From positions 7,006,001 through 7,070,000 of the forward strand of contig OZ199838.1 in assembly GCA_964304625.1 (NCBI GenBank): a stretch of 64,000 bases of DNA. The letters run 5' to 3'. Positions 24,701 through 36,826 of the stretch are shown here, piece after piece (position 1 is the stretch's first letter; the number at the start of each line of letters is the position of its first letter). The position numbers and the translations under genes were made by a program. The notes below the pieces were generated by a model. That model worked only from the letters and a program-made list of their open reading frames with translations. It did not search any database and was not told the origin of the DNA. The DNA comes from Kudoa neothunni. Taxonomy: Eukaryota; Cnidaria.

Positions 24701-27700
24701 AATATAAAAATAAAAAAATGGTTATTTGAAAAGAAAATTCTAAACATTTCTTTACCTTAATATCTTCTCAGTAACAACGATACATAATTTTTCATTCAAA
24801 ATAGGGAAGCATCCTAAAATTTGCTCAAAATAGCCATTAATGGCTACTTGATTTTGTTCATACAAAATGCATGCATAAATTACGCGAACTTCTCAAATAG
24901 AATTGATGGCAGCAGATAAATACAAGGGTACACTAATATGAATAAACATTGTGGGATTTATTCCAAATATTTGAATTAACAATCAACGTGAGTTAAAAAG
25001 TTTATATATTTCATCCATTAGCAATAATTTTCGGAAAAATTAAAGAGTTCGTTGCATTAGTTGATCACCAAAGAATAATCAAATTACAACAATATTGTCG
25101 TTTTTATCAATATGTTGGTCATTCTCCTTGTTTTCACATCGTGTAGGGACTTTATTGTGATATTATTACCCTTTTCGCAGTATAGCATTTTTATACACTT
25201 TTTATTAACCCCAAGTGATATTAATTCAAAAAAATATGATCATCTTGGATATTGAGTTTTCGTTGATTGGGTTGAAATTTGTATATCGAAGTATTACAAG
25301 GATGATTATTTATCTCATGTAAGGATTTAATTTCCAAAAATTTCCATATCGTCGTTAACTCTAAAATTAATGCTGGAGGGGCAGTCATCTCTGCATATTA
25401 AAGGTTTTTGTTTTCATTGAACTCTCCTTAAGTATAAATGGCGTAAGAAGAATACAAACATTCTTGCGTAGATTATTTAAGTTTCATTAAAATATTTTAG
25501 GATTTTAGATTGGGAATTTTGTATTTTCCGTAATTTCCTCATTTTTAATTTGCAGAAAAAGATGTTTATAACTATTAATATGACTTTTATAATGAGTTAT
25601 GTAAGTCAACTTTCAATCCAGGAGAGGATCCCATCGTACAAGTAACGATACGGTGACATCTCAGATTCCCCCACAGGTATGCTGTAACAATGGATACGAA
25701 AACGTACCCCTTTCTATTGTGGACATTAATCTCAGATAACTTATTAGAGTACAAGTTAAGTTTTTTAACAAATTATTGTGTTATTAAATCTGGCAATTTT
25801 CTGTATTTGTAGCAATAACATTTAAGGAGATATTTAAAACGCTCACCGCTATTTAAATGCAAACAGTAAGTTTTTATGTTGACTTTTAACTATAAAATTA
25901 AACATTACTTTAAATATATTTACATTAAAAGATTTACTGAATTCACTACATAGAATGCTCTAATCGTTTTCCATGAATAGCGTTAATTTTAATATTCTTT
26001 TAGATGAATAATAATAATTGAGATATAAATATAATCTATAAATTAAATATATATGACAAATACAATTCTTTCATTTCATAATAACATGGTTAAGCATATT
26101 GTAACAGATTACATTAGCTTCACTAGATAAAACATCTTGTATACAATCAGAGGTAGTGAGGTGAACATTTTTATAAATAAAATACAATATCCGTATTTGG
26201 TTTTTTAGTTAAAGAAATCTTTATTGGTAAAAAATTAAGATATTTACTTAACATTACTTAGAACATAACATAAAACACGAAATTTATAGCTACAATATTA
26301 GAGATTTCAATAGCTCAAATTTTCTCTAAAACCACTAATTACGTTTGGCCAAAAATCATTAATTACAAATGTGAATTCAACTTTTAACTGGGTTCTTAGA
26401 CTGAAGTTATTCCCTCCCCCACATGCGAATTATACGGAACCCTAGCAATAGCCAAGTGCCTTTTTGAGATGGCGCTCGAAAAGGTTTACTCTGTATAAAC
26501 CACATTAATTTATAATGAAAAAAATTTATCTACCTTGATAATCAACGCATAAATTTGATAAAGAAATGGTGAAATTAAAAAGGGTCCCATTTCGATATTT
26601 TAATAGGATGCTAAAAAATTTGTCCCTATGTTTTGAATATTAATGTTATTTTCAGTAGAATATAGCGGCAACTTATGGGATCCCGCCTAGAAGAAATCAC
26701 AAATAAATCGAGTTGTCATAAATAATCACGATAAGAAAAGAAAATCTTAATTTGATAGCAATAATTCACTTATCCACATATATTTTAACATTAATAATTA
26801 TTTTTGTGAAGTGCGAGTCTATCGAAAATACACTTAGAGAATGATGCCTATAAGTTGCTCTTGAGATAAGATTGTTATTCAAATATTTTAAATTTAAAAA
26901 CTTATTGATTACTGATCAGAATTTTTTGCCAGATAACGAATCTACAAATAAGATTTTTAGTTAATTTATTATATACAATAGGTAATCTATTTTCCATACT
27001 AACCGATTTACGTACTTTTTCTTCTCTTTTATTTAATTATCAAAGTTAACACTATTTCTGTAAATTAATAAAATTTATGTTATGTAATTAAAATTAAGAA
27101 TTACAGAAAAAAGAAATTTATAAATGAGTTTTTTTACAAAAATGGGGTTTATCGATTTTACGTAACTTTTCGGCACAACCCCTAAATTTTCAACATCATT
27201 GGCTTTAATTACATCCATGATAACACTGTAAATCACTTACACATGAAAAATTTATTATTTTTACATTATTTGTAAATTTGCGAATATAAACGGTAAATAT
27301 TTTACATTTAGCAATTTGATCTTATTCCTATTTCTGTTTTAAAAACCCCTAAACAAGAATATCGAATTGATTTACTCGTGCCAACTAAATTTAAATTAAT
27401 TCAAAAGAGATATTCCGGAGAAGAGATAAAACAATAATTTTTATGTTATAGTTAATAATTGATTAATGGCATCAAAGTCAAGAAAAATGATTTATTACGA
27501 ACGATTAAATATGTAAAAAAAATAGTAAAAACGTTCAATTCAAAAACATTTAAGGCTTTCAAGAGGCTTTACGGTTATGAGTTGTGTCTTTATTTTATAA
27601 TGATTCGTTTTCTTGGGCAGCCATTGGCGCATTCAAGGCTTACCAGAGTTGGCAAAGCATATTGAGTGATATCGCTGCAATATTTTCTACCGGCCTTTAT

Positions 27701-30700
27701 GGTATAATTTGTATAAAAATATATTATTCTCTCAACAAAACAATGTCAAATTATTTTAATATACACAAATTATCTAAGGTAAACTTTAGCTTACGTCTGG
27801 AATCCAATTCGCAACTAGAAATGGGATACAAAATGATTTATTAGCTAATTTTATATGTCCATTTAGTGAGTTGTTCAGAACGTCCTTACATTCGTCATCA
27901 CAAGAATTAACAATTGTTTACGACAATAAAATTTTATCCATTCAATTCAAGTAAAATAAGAAAGCAGGCGTAATGGATGAAACATTAAAAGTATACTTGA
28001 TTTGTCAAAGTAGTAATTTAAACAATAATGTTAACAATTTTATGTATATTCCGGTACCCCAACTTTTAATCATGAAACCAAATTATATAGCATCAATCTC
28101 GTATTTTTCAAAAAATTTGGCACGCTACCTATAATCTATGAATAAACAAATAATTTATTTATCAAAGTTCAACTACAAAAATATTTAAGTTAATAATCAC
28201 ATTATTGAAAGTGATAACACTGTAAATACATTGCCACCAGATTTTCTTAATATTATTTTAAAAATATAAAAATCTTGGTTCAAAATATCAAAATTAAAAG
28301 CGATTAATTCTATTAAAATATTTGGTTTCATTCGATTAAATGAATCCCATGTAATATCAATCATTGGTGCTAAAAAATCTAAATTCGCTTCTGAAATTAT
28401 TGAAACTACGATGATTGTGGCTATTTATTTCGGAAGATTGTAATTATCCCCCTTCCCGATGGGTGTATACTACGGATCAGACGATGAAAATATTATGAAT
28501 TAAGAAACGGAATCCAAACACGCGGTTTTTTAGGAAACCTTAAGTTTCTTAATTATCCTAAAGAATTTATGAATAATACAGAGTCACATTTAATAGATGA
28601 ATTAACAAAAAATTAAACAAAAGTTGTAAATAATACTTTCAAGTATTTTACTCTATTAAACATCAAAATCTTTCTAAAATAATAATTGTGAGCGTTATTA
28701 TATTATTTCAATGCAAAATATTTTTTTGTTTGCGCGAGTTTCAAAAAATTACGTATAATCGATCTGTGATGCATTTTCAGTTACTTATTCTGTTCCCAAG
28801 AGGATTACAGAAAATCGAGTACGTATTGTATAAGCAGGACAAATTTGAATATACCTCAGTGTCTGAAATTCCAAAATATAACCCCGTCAAAAGAATTCTC
28901 GAGTGCCAAATGTTAGAAATCGAAAAATCATGCCTACTCGGATATTTAAAAAACTGAGATTTCTAACCATCATTCTTTGGTTTAAATTTTCCATCAAAAT
29001 TTAATGCATTAGAAGGTAAGAGAACAAACATTATTGAACATCCAAAAATAAGTAAAATATGTTTTCCAAATAGTTAAAAAATATAACATTTAAAATATAC
29101 CTATTATTATTATTCAAGTATGAATTAGTTTAAATATAGCCTCGTAAAATATTTGATACATATTTGTTATTGGATGACCTATGAGATGCAATAACCATAT
29201 ACATATGTCAACACATTACACGAAAAGAATATATAATTTTGAATAAGTTTAAAAAAATTCATAACGATTTCTTTTATTTAAACGAACTACAGTGGGCGAT
29301 GGTTAATTCGCAGTTTTGCTTTCTCATACAGAATTCATTGCTTGTCGGTCACATTATCTAAGTTGGCATTCACAAACTTAATTGGGATGGGTTTTTACGC
29401 CCGAAAAATAATTTTACGATCAAAATTCAATAAAATATTGAAATTTAAACACATTGTTGGGTAATACGCACCCTCTTCTCTGAAATTGATCCTAAAGTCA
29501 TGTACAGAAACTATTTGATTTGTATGTGTGGTTGACAAAAACCTTCATGATATGCTTATAATAAACGAAAAATACGATTTAATAAAATATTTGGAGTTAA
29601 TATCAGAAAAATAAAAGTCACACCATTAAAAATTTTGTTGTTTTTTATTAATTTTTGATAGTATCCTCTCCAAGAAATTGAAGAATATGGAATTAGATGT
29701 AAGTGGAGCCGTAAATATTAAACAACCTAACGAACGATGAATTCGACAAAAAAAATCAACGAATGTGTTACTTGAATATGGTCAAATATCTTAGAATTGT
29801 TCATCATAAATTATTTTTAAACATCATGAAATTGTGAAGACAATTGTGTAAACCGCCCAAGGTGTTAGTTGTGGTTGGTTTAAAGTTTTAAAAACAGTTT
29901 AATCTGCGTAAATGTAAACTATATTGTGATCCAAAAATCGTTGATAAATGTATGTTGAAAAATAACTTTGAAAAATTATTAACTCGAGATGGGCTTCAAT
30001 TATAACTAAGGCATAAATCATGATTCAATTTTGATGTAATTTTTTACATAGAAGATAATAAAATTGAAGGAAGAGATCTTTGGATCCAACATGACGATTT
30101 TTAAATATTCAAACATTATTCGAATGTCACTTTCGGAATTTGTGAACATCGAAACAAAGATGATGAAAAATAAAAAAATTGCTCTAGTTATCCCTGAGAC
30201 GCTATTGCATGTTATCTAGAAACAGGTGACAAACAAATAATTAAATATCAAAAATCTTTTAAATGACTCAAATACAATCGAACCTGGATATTGCGTAATT
30301 TTCGGGGAATGGGGAAAAATTACGCAATACAGCAGGGGCTCCCAACTGGGGGTGCGAACTTTGGTTTCAGGTGGTGCGAGATACGATAAAAATTGAAAAT
30401 AAATTTTAAGTCAGTTACACCTTATCGTATGCAAAGGGGTGCGAATTTCTATTTGTCAAAAAATAGGGGTGTGAGTCCAATTTTAGCTGGGAAGCGTTGC
30501 AATACAGGGTATTAGCGCAAGCGCGTTACGTACAAAAAACAATAATTTATTGGGGTTCAAAGTAACTGGTAATTTCAATTTAATTGCGCCATTTTCGGAT
30601 AATTTTAGATATGAACTCCATAACTGTGTTTTGAAAATAATGCTGCCGAGTTTTCTAACATAAAAATTTCCTGATTAAATTAATCGATCGTTTGAGTTCC

Positions 30701-32799
30701 GCAGTTGACACAAGCGCTTCATCTTTTATAAAAGTTGGATCGAAATTTTCTTGAAATTTATCAACTTTATACGCTTCAGGTAAAGCTATTGATTCCTCAC
30801 TTATTTTTCCCTCTTCTTCAATATTGTTAGTTTCGTCATATTTTTATTTAAAAATTTAAGTTGAGAAAGAATTAAATAGTATGACGAAATTTTCAATATT
30901 ATTTTCAGAAAAATCTTAAGATAAGTTTTCATTATCTATTAATTCATCTTTAGGTTGGTATATTGTAGTATCAGAGTACAATGTTCAAAAATTCTAGATT
31001 TTCTAAATCACTATTAAATTATCTATATTTATTACGTTACACTCTTCGTATCGTAGTGAAATTTTTGGGAATTTTACCAAAAAATTCATCATAGTTCGAT
31101 TATTCACATTGTTGGTTTCACCATGAAATTTTTTTAAAATTAATTCCAAATTTATTTTTAAATTCGACGAACCAACCGTTACTATCGGTGAATTTGTCAA
31201 TACCTATGGATTTAGCGATACTTTTTGTCTTTTCAACAATTATGTAAGCAGGAACAACCTTTTTTCATTTCGCATTTTAATTATTCATCTATAGAATAAA
31301 TTAACTAACCCCGTGCACTTGTCTTCTTTTATTTTTTTTTTTGAAGCCGAAATAATAGAATTAATAATATCATATTGAGAAGCTAAAATTCTATCAATTG
31401 TAGAATGCCTTGAATATATGTTATATTGGGATTAGATAATTTTATATTATTATAAGGCTTGGGACGTTTAAAAATCATTACTTTTTCTCCTCTGAATAAT
31501 TCAATCGAATTATAGTATTCGATTATTTCAGTTTTTTCAGCCACTGTTCTCTAATTCCTTGCCATTTCTGTTTTGCAGAATTCGAAAAGAAGATTAATTG
31601 AGGATTAGACTGAACGAAATGTTACGTTGTAGCGAGATTTTAGTTTTTACGGGCTATCTTAAATGTATACTTCTTTAGTAAAACATTTTTATCTTTGTTT
31701 GCTCAAATAACATTAATTTAAATAATTCTGAAGCAAAGTTTTGATAAAAAATTTGAAATACCCTTTATATTTTAATAAACTTGTGAAATTACGTAATATC
31801 TAGGTTCGACTGTATATAAAATGTTATTTAACAAAAATGGTTGTATTTATTTCTAAAAGTAGGCTTAAAGTTAGAAAAATTATTTAACATTACATGGAGT
31901 ATAAGAACAAAGTAAAAATAACCGATTTTTGCCAAATTAAAATATTCCAATAATAATCAAAGAATAATTGAATTTTGAGAATACGTATGCGCCATAAAAG
32001 TACATATTATCCAGAACATCATATCTGTTAAGTGAGCATCGGGGAAATCATGTGCAACTCAAAATCAACCAACAAATAGAGTACGAATAAAAAATTTTTA
32101 CCGTAGAATAAAAATTCCATCCAGTATTATTTTTAAAAATAGGTTTATACAGAGGCGAAATTAAAGAACCAGCTACGATAAAACGCCCAGACTCACCAGT
32201 GAATTTTAAGAAACAGCTAACTTTATAAAATCTTATTTTCGATAAATAAAAAAGAGCTTTACATATTAATAGAATCAGTTTTGTAATATCTTAGCGATTC
32301 TAGGAAATATCCTTTACCGTAAGAATAACCTGTGCCGAAGGAGGGATTAAACGGATCCGTACGAATAACCGCTGCCATGTAAGACAAATTTTGTTATATT
32401 TTTCTAGATTGGCTAAGAAAGCAAGCAATTATGACAACATTATAGATTCTTTTGATAAGAGCTATTCAAATTATCGACATGGGTCAATGTATGCCAGCCC
32501 CAAGTTGCAAAATGGTTACAATTTTACGGAATTAGTTAATATAACGACAGTTTTGTTTATAAATACAAAAGTGTCTATAAAATATAGTTGGGATATATTA
32601 ACTACGTATGTGTTGATTGGGTTTCTTAATTTATATTATGAATAGACGATTCAAGTTGTGGAAGTTGGACATACGAGGTTTTTTCCACGGAACAACGAGA
32701 CTTTGGTTCAATAACCGCCATTATATTCTCGTAATGTATCCGGTATCAAAATATTCGTCATTGAAACCAGAAAACATTCTCCCACTCCCACCGATTTGA
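21722..32799 (+). CDS. POMGNT1: POMGNT1 copy B, tandem paralogue with a 9.1-kb intron (first exon not found)
   Basis: Exons 21722-21955, 22000-22324, 22368-22657, 22702-22875, 22922-23283, 32408-32605, 32646-32799. Their lengths (234, 325, 290, 174, 362, 198, 154) equal those of copy A exon for exon, with identical phases. No frame break; 579 residues shown. The same stem and GnT-I-like catalytic domain is present, with acidic site LEDDLEVAPDF, MPGLGWALLRS, CIVPDISRTYH and the C-terminal KLWKLDIRGFFHG block. The intron after the 362-nt exon is 39 nt in copy A but 9,124 nt here, owing to nested transposons. Its borders remain GT-AG, so the gene may still be spliced. Alternative: an unspliceable, recently silenced copy. 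Identical exon lengths and clean frames argue for recent or current selection. Confidence 0.85.
23922..26460. mobile_element. MULE-like non-autonomous element, perfect 9-bp TSD
   Basis: Flanked by TTTTTGAGA at 23913-23921 and 26461-26469, a 9-bp direct repeat typical of Mutator-like transposons. The left end starts GGCAGAGGCTATTGCTACGG, the right end is the complement of GGCACTTGGCTATTGCTAGG. Long diverged inverted similarity continues for well over 100 bp inward. The motif CTATTGCTACGG recurs 40 bp in (23930 and 23970). No transposase ORF. It is nested inside the 23298-32376 element. Confidence 0.75.
30275..31812 (-). pseudogene. Tigger/pogo relic inside the MULE-like element
   Basis: Inverted ends CAATCGAACCTGGATATTGC (left) and the complement of CAGTCGAACCTAGATATTAC (right), with TA on both sides. 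The minus strand retains only a broken frame: an acidic segment followed by a helix like the C-terminal tail of Tigger transposases near 30670-30850, and many stops upstream. Interrupted by a hAT MITE at 30333-30499. Confidence 0.6.
30333..30499. mobile_element. hAT MITE, perfect 8-bp TSD CAATACAG
   Basis: 167 bp starting CAGGGGCTCCCAACT and ending AGCTGGGAAGCGTTG, flanked by CAATACAG at 30325-30332 and 30500-30507. No coding potential. It sits just inside the left end of the Tigger relic and is therefore younger. Confidence 0.8.
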
Positions 32800-34024
32800 T
32801 TTAGTTGTTGATTTGTGCATTTGTTTTACTTATTTCATCGGGTTGTAACACATTTGTTTTTGTCGCTATTTAAGCACTAATGAATGGTATGATTTATAAT
32901 AATGACTGTGAATATTATAAAAGAGGAAGAAACGAGATATATATTTTGTACGTTCAAATTTTCGCATGTAAGTCTATAAAATACTTAAATAAGTATTAAA
33001 ATATGTGGAAAAATACCCAACCATGGATTCCAGTTCTTTGTCTTGAGATATATTTATAAAAATTGATAGTGTTTCTTTGTGTATTATTTCTATAGTTGAT
33101 GTCTTTAACCCTCTAAGATCATAAAAACGACTTACCTCCAACGATCATTTGGGGTCGAATCGACCCCACATTTTTATTTTATTTTCCGTTACTAAAAAAT
33201 ATTTTCTTTCGGATTATAAAATATGTAAAAAATCTATCGAGGAAGTTTTGAGTAAATTAAAGTTTATTAACCCATTGATCTTCGATAATCCGTAAATGTA
33301 CGGATTCAGACAACTTCGCTACATATCGTTAATATTACATACTGGGGAAACGGCGGCTACATTGTGAAATGAGATCCATCTATACAAACTAATTTTATGA
33401 TGCTAGTTATTACAATTTTAGCGAAATTTTCTAAAATTAAAACAAACAATAAAGGTAGCTTTATGACTTGGTGCACTCGAAAAAATAACGCATTCGAACG
33501 TTCAACCATAACATAAGACTACCTACGTAATATATTATTTCGCTTGGTTTATCTTTATTCAATTTTGAAACACTTAATGAAACGTCTAACTAACTGGTCA
33601 AAGCAAAAATGGCGATTATACAATCCGCAAATAACAACAATCAAGCGTTGATTTTACTCTCAACGTCGTATGGATTATTGAGCGCGACGGAGAGTTCAAA
33701 AAAAAATTTTCCGCGCTTGTTGTTGATGTAGATCTTTTTGTACGATTCTGAAATGACCCGTATTTGCCAATAAATGAATTATCGTATATGCTCAGATCGT
33801 AGTCATCAGTTTCTTGAGAGATCCTATATTATAACATCCTCATATTCACCACCAGAAGACTAATCGTATGGAATAAAAAATTAAATTTAGAATTCACGGA
33901 TGTTATCCTGATACTAAATTATTACTTAAGGAAAAAAATATTTTATATTATCCAATGCAGTGGTGGGCAAAGTGCGGCCCGCGGACGAGTTTAGAAGGCT
34001 GAAAAATTGCGCGAGCATACACTA

Positions 34025-34300
34025 TTTTCACAAGGCACCGGCTGTTACCTATTATTACGGGAGGGAATAACTCCAAATCTAAGAACCCAGTTAAAATTTT
34101 AAATTCACATTTGTAATTAATGATTTTTGGCCTAACATAATTATTTTGAAGAACATTTGAGCTATTGAAATTTCTGATATTGTGACTATAAATTTCGTGT
34201 TTTATGTTTTCTATGAGTAATGTTAAATAAATATTTTAATTTTTCACTAATAAAGGTTTCTATAAATAAAAAAACAAAATACCAGACACTGTGTTTTATG
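34025..34300. repeat. Solo end of the MULE-like family
   Basis: Starts GGCACCGGCTGTTACCTATT and, after a shortened terminal block, matches the inner part of the element at 23922-26460 (for example GGGAATAACTCCAAATCTA and AATTTCGTGTTTTATGTT) for about 250 bp. No partner end was found nearby, so this is a fragment or solo end inside piggyBac element 1. Confidence 0.65.
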
Positions 34301-34639
34301 TATAAACACGTCCACCCTATTACCTCTGATTGTACCTAATACGTTAAATTTTTCGAATGTTTGGGGTCCAATGGATCCCAACCCAAATTCTGAGAAATCT
34401 ACTACTTGTTCAATAAGTTTTATTTAGTGAAATATGGCTTTATTCTTCCGATATGTTACGAAGAAAAAAAAAGGTTTGATAATTTAAAAAGAACTCCCAA
34501 AATATTTTTTAGAAACCTAGCTGTTTTGGGGTCCAGGCAGACCCCAGGTTTTTATTTCATTAAAACACGTATAAAATCGTATAGAATTAAATACTGCATT
34601 ATTAGAAAATTTGGTCGAGTGGATATTGATACAAACATG

Positions 34640-36114
34640 ATTTTATGGCCGTCGACCATCTCTGGTAATCAGCGATCCCAGCCGATGCACAAAATGGATA
34701 ACTTATTTATTGAATTTCCATCAAGTGAAGAATCAAATTGCAGTGAAATAGACGATAATGTAGAAGATAATTTTCCCTCTACTAATTGTGAAAGCGCTGA
34801 TGAGTTTGAGTCGATTGATATGTACAAGGATAAAAACAATGTTGTATGATCTCCTGATATTCCCTCAAATATCAAAACAACAAAAGAACATATTTTAAAT
34901 AAGGCCTCAGGTGTTACCGCATTCTCCTCGTCAGGAATCTGTTTCATAATAGATTGTTTTTCGTTATTTTTTGATGACGAATTGTATAAAATCATTATTG
35001 CTAATACAAACAAATTTGGGTCCTTCCATCACAGACATAAATGGAACGAACAAACTTTAGTTGAAATGAAAGCGTACATGGGAATTCTTGTATAAGTGTG
35101 TGATTTTAAATCCAAGATGGAATCCCTCAAACAATTGTGGAACTTGAATAAAGGACGAGATATTCTTAGAAAGATTTAAACAAATTAATAGATGTATTCA
35201 CTTTAATGATTTTGAGACTAGGACCGTACGGCTTGAAAATGATAAGTTTTGTCCAATAACTGATATCTTTAATAAATGGAGAAGCATTCTTCCAATGTGT
35301 TTAACCCCCTCCGAAAGTCTTAGTATCGATGAGCAGCTGGTAGCATTTCGTGGTAGGTTCCCATTTAAACAGTATATGTCATCTGAGCCTGCAGTTTATG
35401 GCAAAGTTTTTTCTATTAACTTATCCACACACCAATTATACCCATAATATTTCCATCTATCTGGGTAAAACTACTAATGAGGTTAATAAGAATGTGGGAG
35501 AAAAGGTTGTCTTAGAGTTGTCGTCATATCTAAAAGGATCTGATAGAAATATAATACGCGATAATTTCTTTACGTCGATCGGATTGGCTGACAAACTTCT
35601 TGATCTTGGATTAACAATGCTTGGAACTCTTCGTCACAATAAAATGGAAATTCCGCCGATTATGAAGCCGAACAAAATGAGGGAAGTCTAGTTCGATTTT
35701 TGTTTATCACAAGAAAAAGATAATGTTATCCTATGTGCCAAAAAAGAACAGGGATATCATTTTGTTGGCTTTTTCATCAAACAATGTTAAGTTGCATCCG
35801 GATCATACTAAAAAACCTGAGGTTATACTTTATTATAACAAAACCAAAGATGGCGTAAACACGGTGGATCGTATTCTATCTATCTCGAGTGTAAAATGAT
35901 ATATAAAAATATGGCCGATGCTAATTTTTTACAATATGATTGACTTAAGTTTGGTCAAATCGTTTTACTTGTATGAAATTATATTTAATAAGCCTAACTT
36001 CTCGAGAACCAAATATCTAGAAGAGTTAGCTGATTTATTAGTGAAACCTTTTCTCAATGATGATCTTACTATTTCGAATAATGAAAGCTTCATTTCTAAA
36101 GCTAAAAAGGCGTA
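34640..36114 (+). pseudogene. PiggyBac (PGBD-type) transposase, multiply broken
   Basis: Pieces in several frames follow the order of a piggyBac transposase: an acidic N-terminus (34640-34849), a segment on INRCIHFNDFETRT, the first catalytic block SIDEQLVAFRG with PFKQYMSSEP (35323-35400), LKGSDRNIIRDNFFTS (35540-35580) and a C-terminal YNKTKDGVNTVDRI with WPMLIFYNMIDLSLV. Several in-frame stops and frame shifts separate them, so it cannot make an active enzyme. Confidence 0.8.
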
Positions 36115-36826
36115 AACTATGTATGCGAGATTCGGATAGAAAAACAAAATCAATGTGTTTTTGATGTTCAAAATATTGTTGCAACAGTCACTCTGACATT
36201 ATTTGTTGCAACTGCGTAATAAAATACGAAAATTGGTTATTCATCTGATATTAGGTATTGTTTTATTTATCACTGGACTTGTTCCTTCTAACATCAGAAT
36301 ATTTTAATTAATTCAATGATATGAAGTTAGACTATATTTATATTGATAAGAGGTTATATATTTCAATTAATGGATTTATCACCCATCTTAAAAATTATAT
36401 CTTAAAGACATTGTTAATTTTTTATTCTACTAAAAAATTATAAATGATGTAATAATTTGTAATATACAATAATGGAAAATATAATATTAGTATCCTGCAT
36501 TTTAAACATTATAACAGGTCTGAGATACCTCAAATCATAAAATAATGCACAGAATAATTTAAATTTGTGGTTTGGGATGTAGTTATCCAATTTTAATCAA
36601 ACTTAAAATCTAAATGGAGCTAACTATTTACTCGAGTTGGATCAGCAATCTTCGCATTAACGTCTTTGTTCATTTCCTCTCTATCTAGTCGATAAATTTA
36701 TTTTTTAATTCAAACAAGAATATTCTATAGTTTCATCTTTAAAAACATGAACGAAAATAAGTAGGGTCTTCCTGGACCTCAAAACGGCTGGGCGTATAGT
36801 CGATTTTAGCATTCTCGGAGGGTTAA

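Larger units (their letters stand above)
23298..32376. mobile_element. Large MULE-like TIR element filling POMGNT1-B intron
   Basis: Inverted termini of about 115 bp: the left end starts GGCACTGGCTATTCTTACGG, and the right end is the complement of GGCAGCGGTTATTCGTACGG. Each end contains the motif twice with 40-bp spacing. Comparison with copy A's 39-nt intron places the insertion after the sequence GATTTA. The expected 9-bp target duplication (left TATGATTTA, right ATGTAAGAC) is not recognisable, so superfamily assignment rests on similarity to the 9-bp-TSD element at 23922. Only short ORFs remain (27459-27844, 28688-28957), which I do not recognise. Alternative: two separate MULE ends that trapped intervening sequence. 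Confidence 0.6.
33109..36822 (+). mobile_element. PiggyBac element 1, TTAA-flanked, decayed
   Basis: TTAA at 33105-33108 and 36823-36826. Termini are CCCTCTAAGATC and the complement of CCCTCCGAGAAT. Three subterminal near-palindromes with a GGGGTC core occur at 33151-33167, 34363-34380 and 34528-34545. It carries a broken transposase (34640-36114), an inserted MULE fragment (34025-34300) and an isolated hAT-like end (CAGTGGTGGGCAAAGTGCGG at 33959). Confidence 0.75.
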
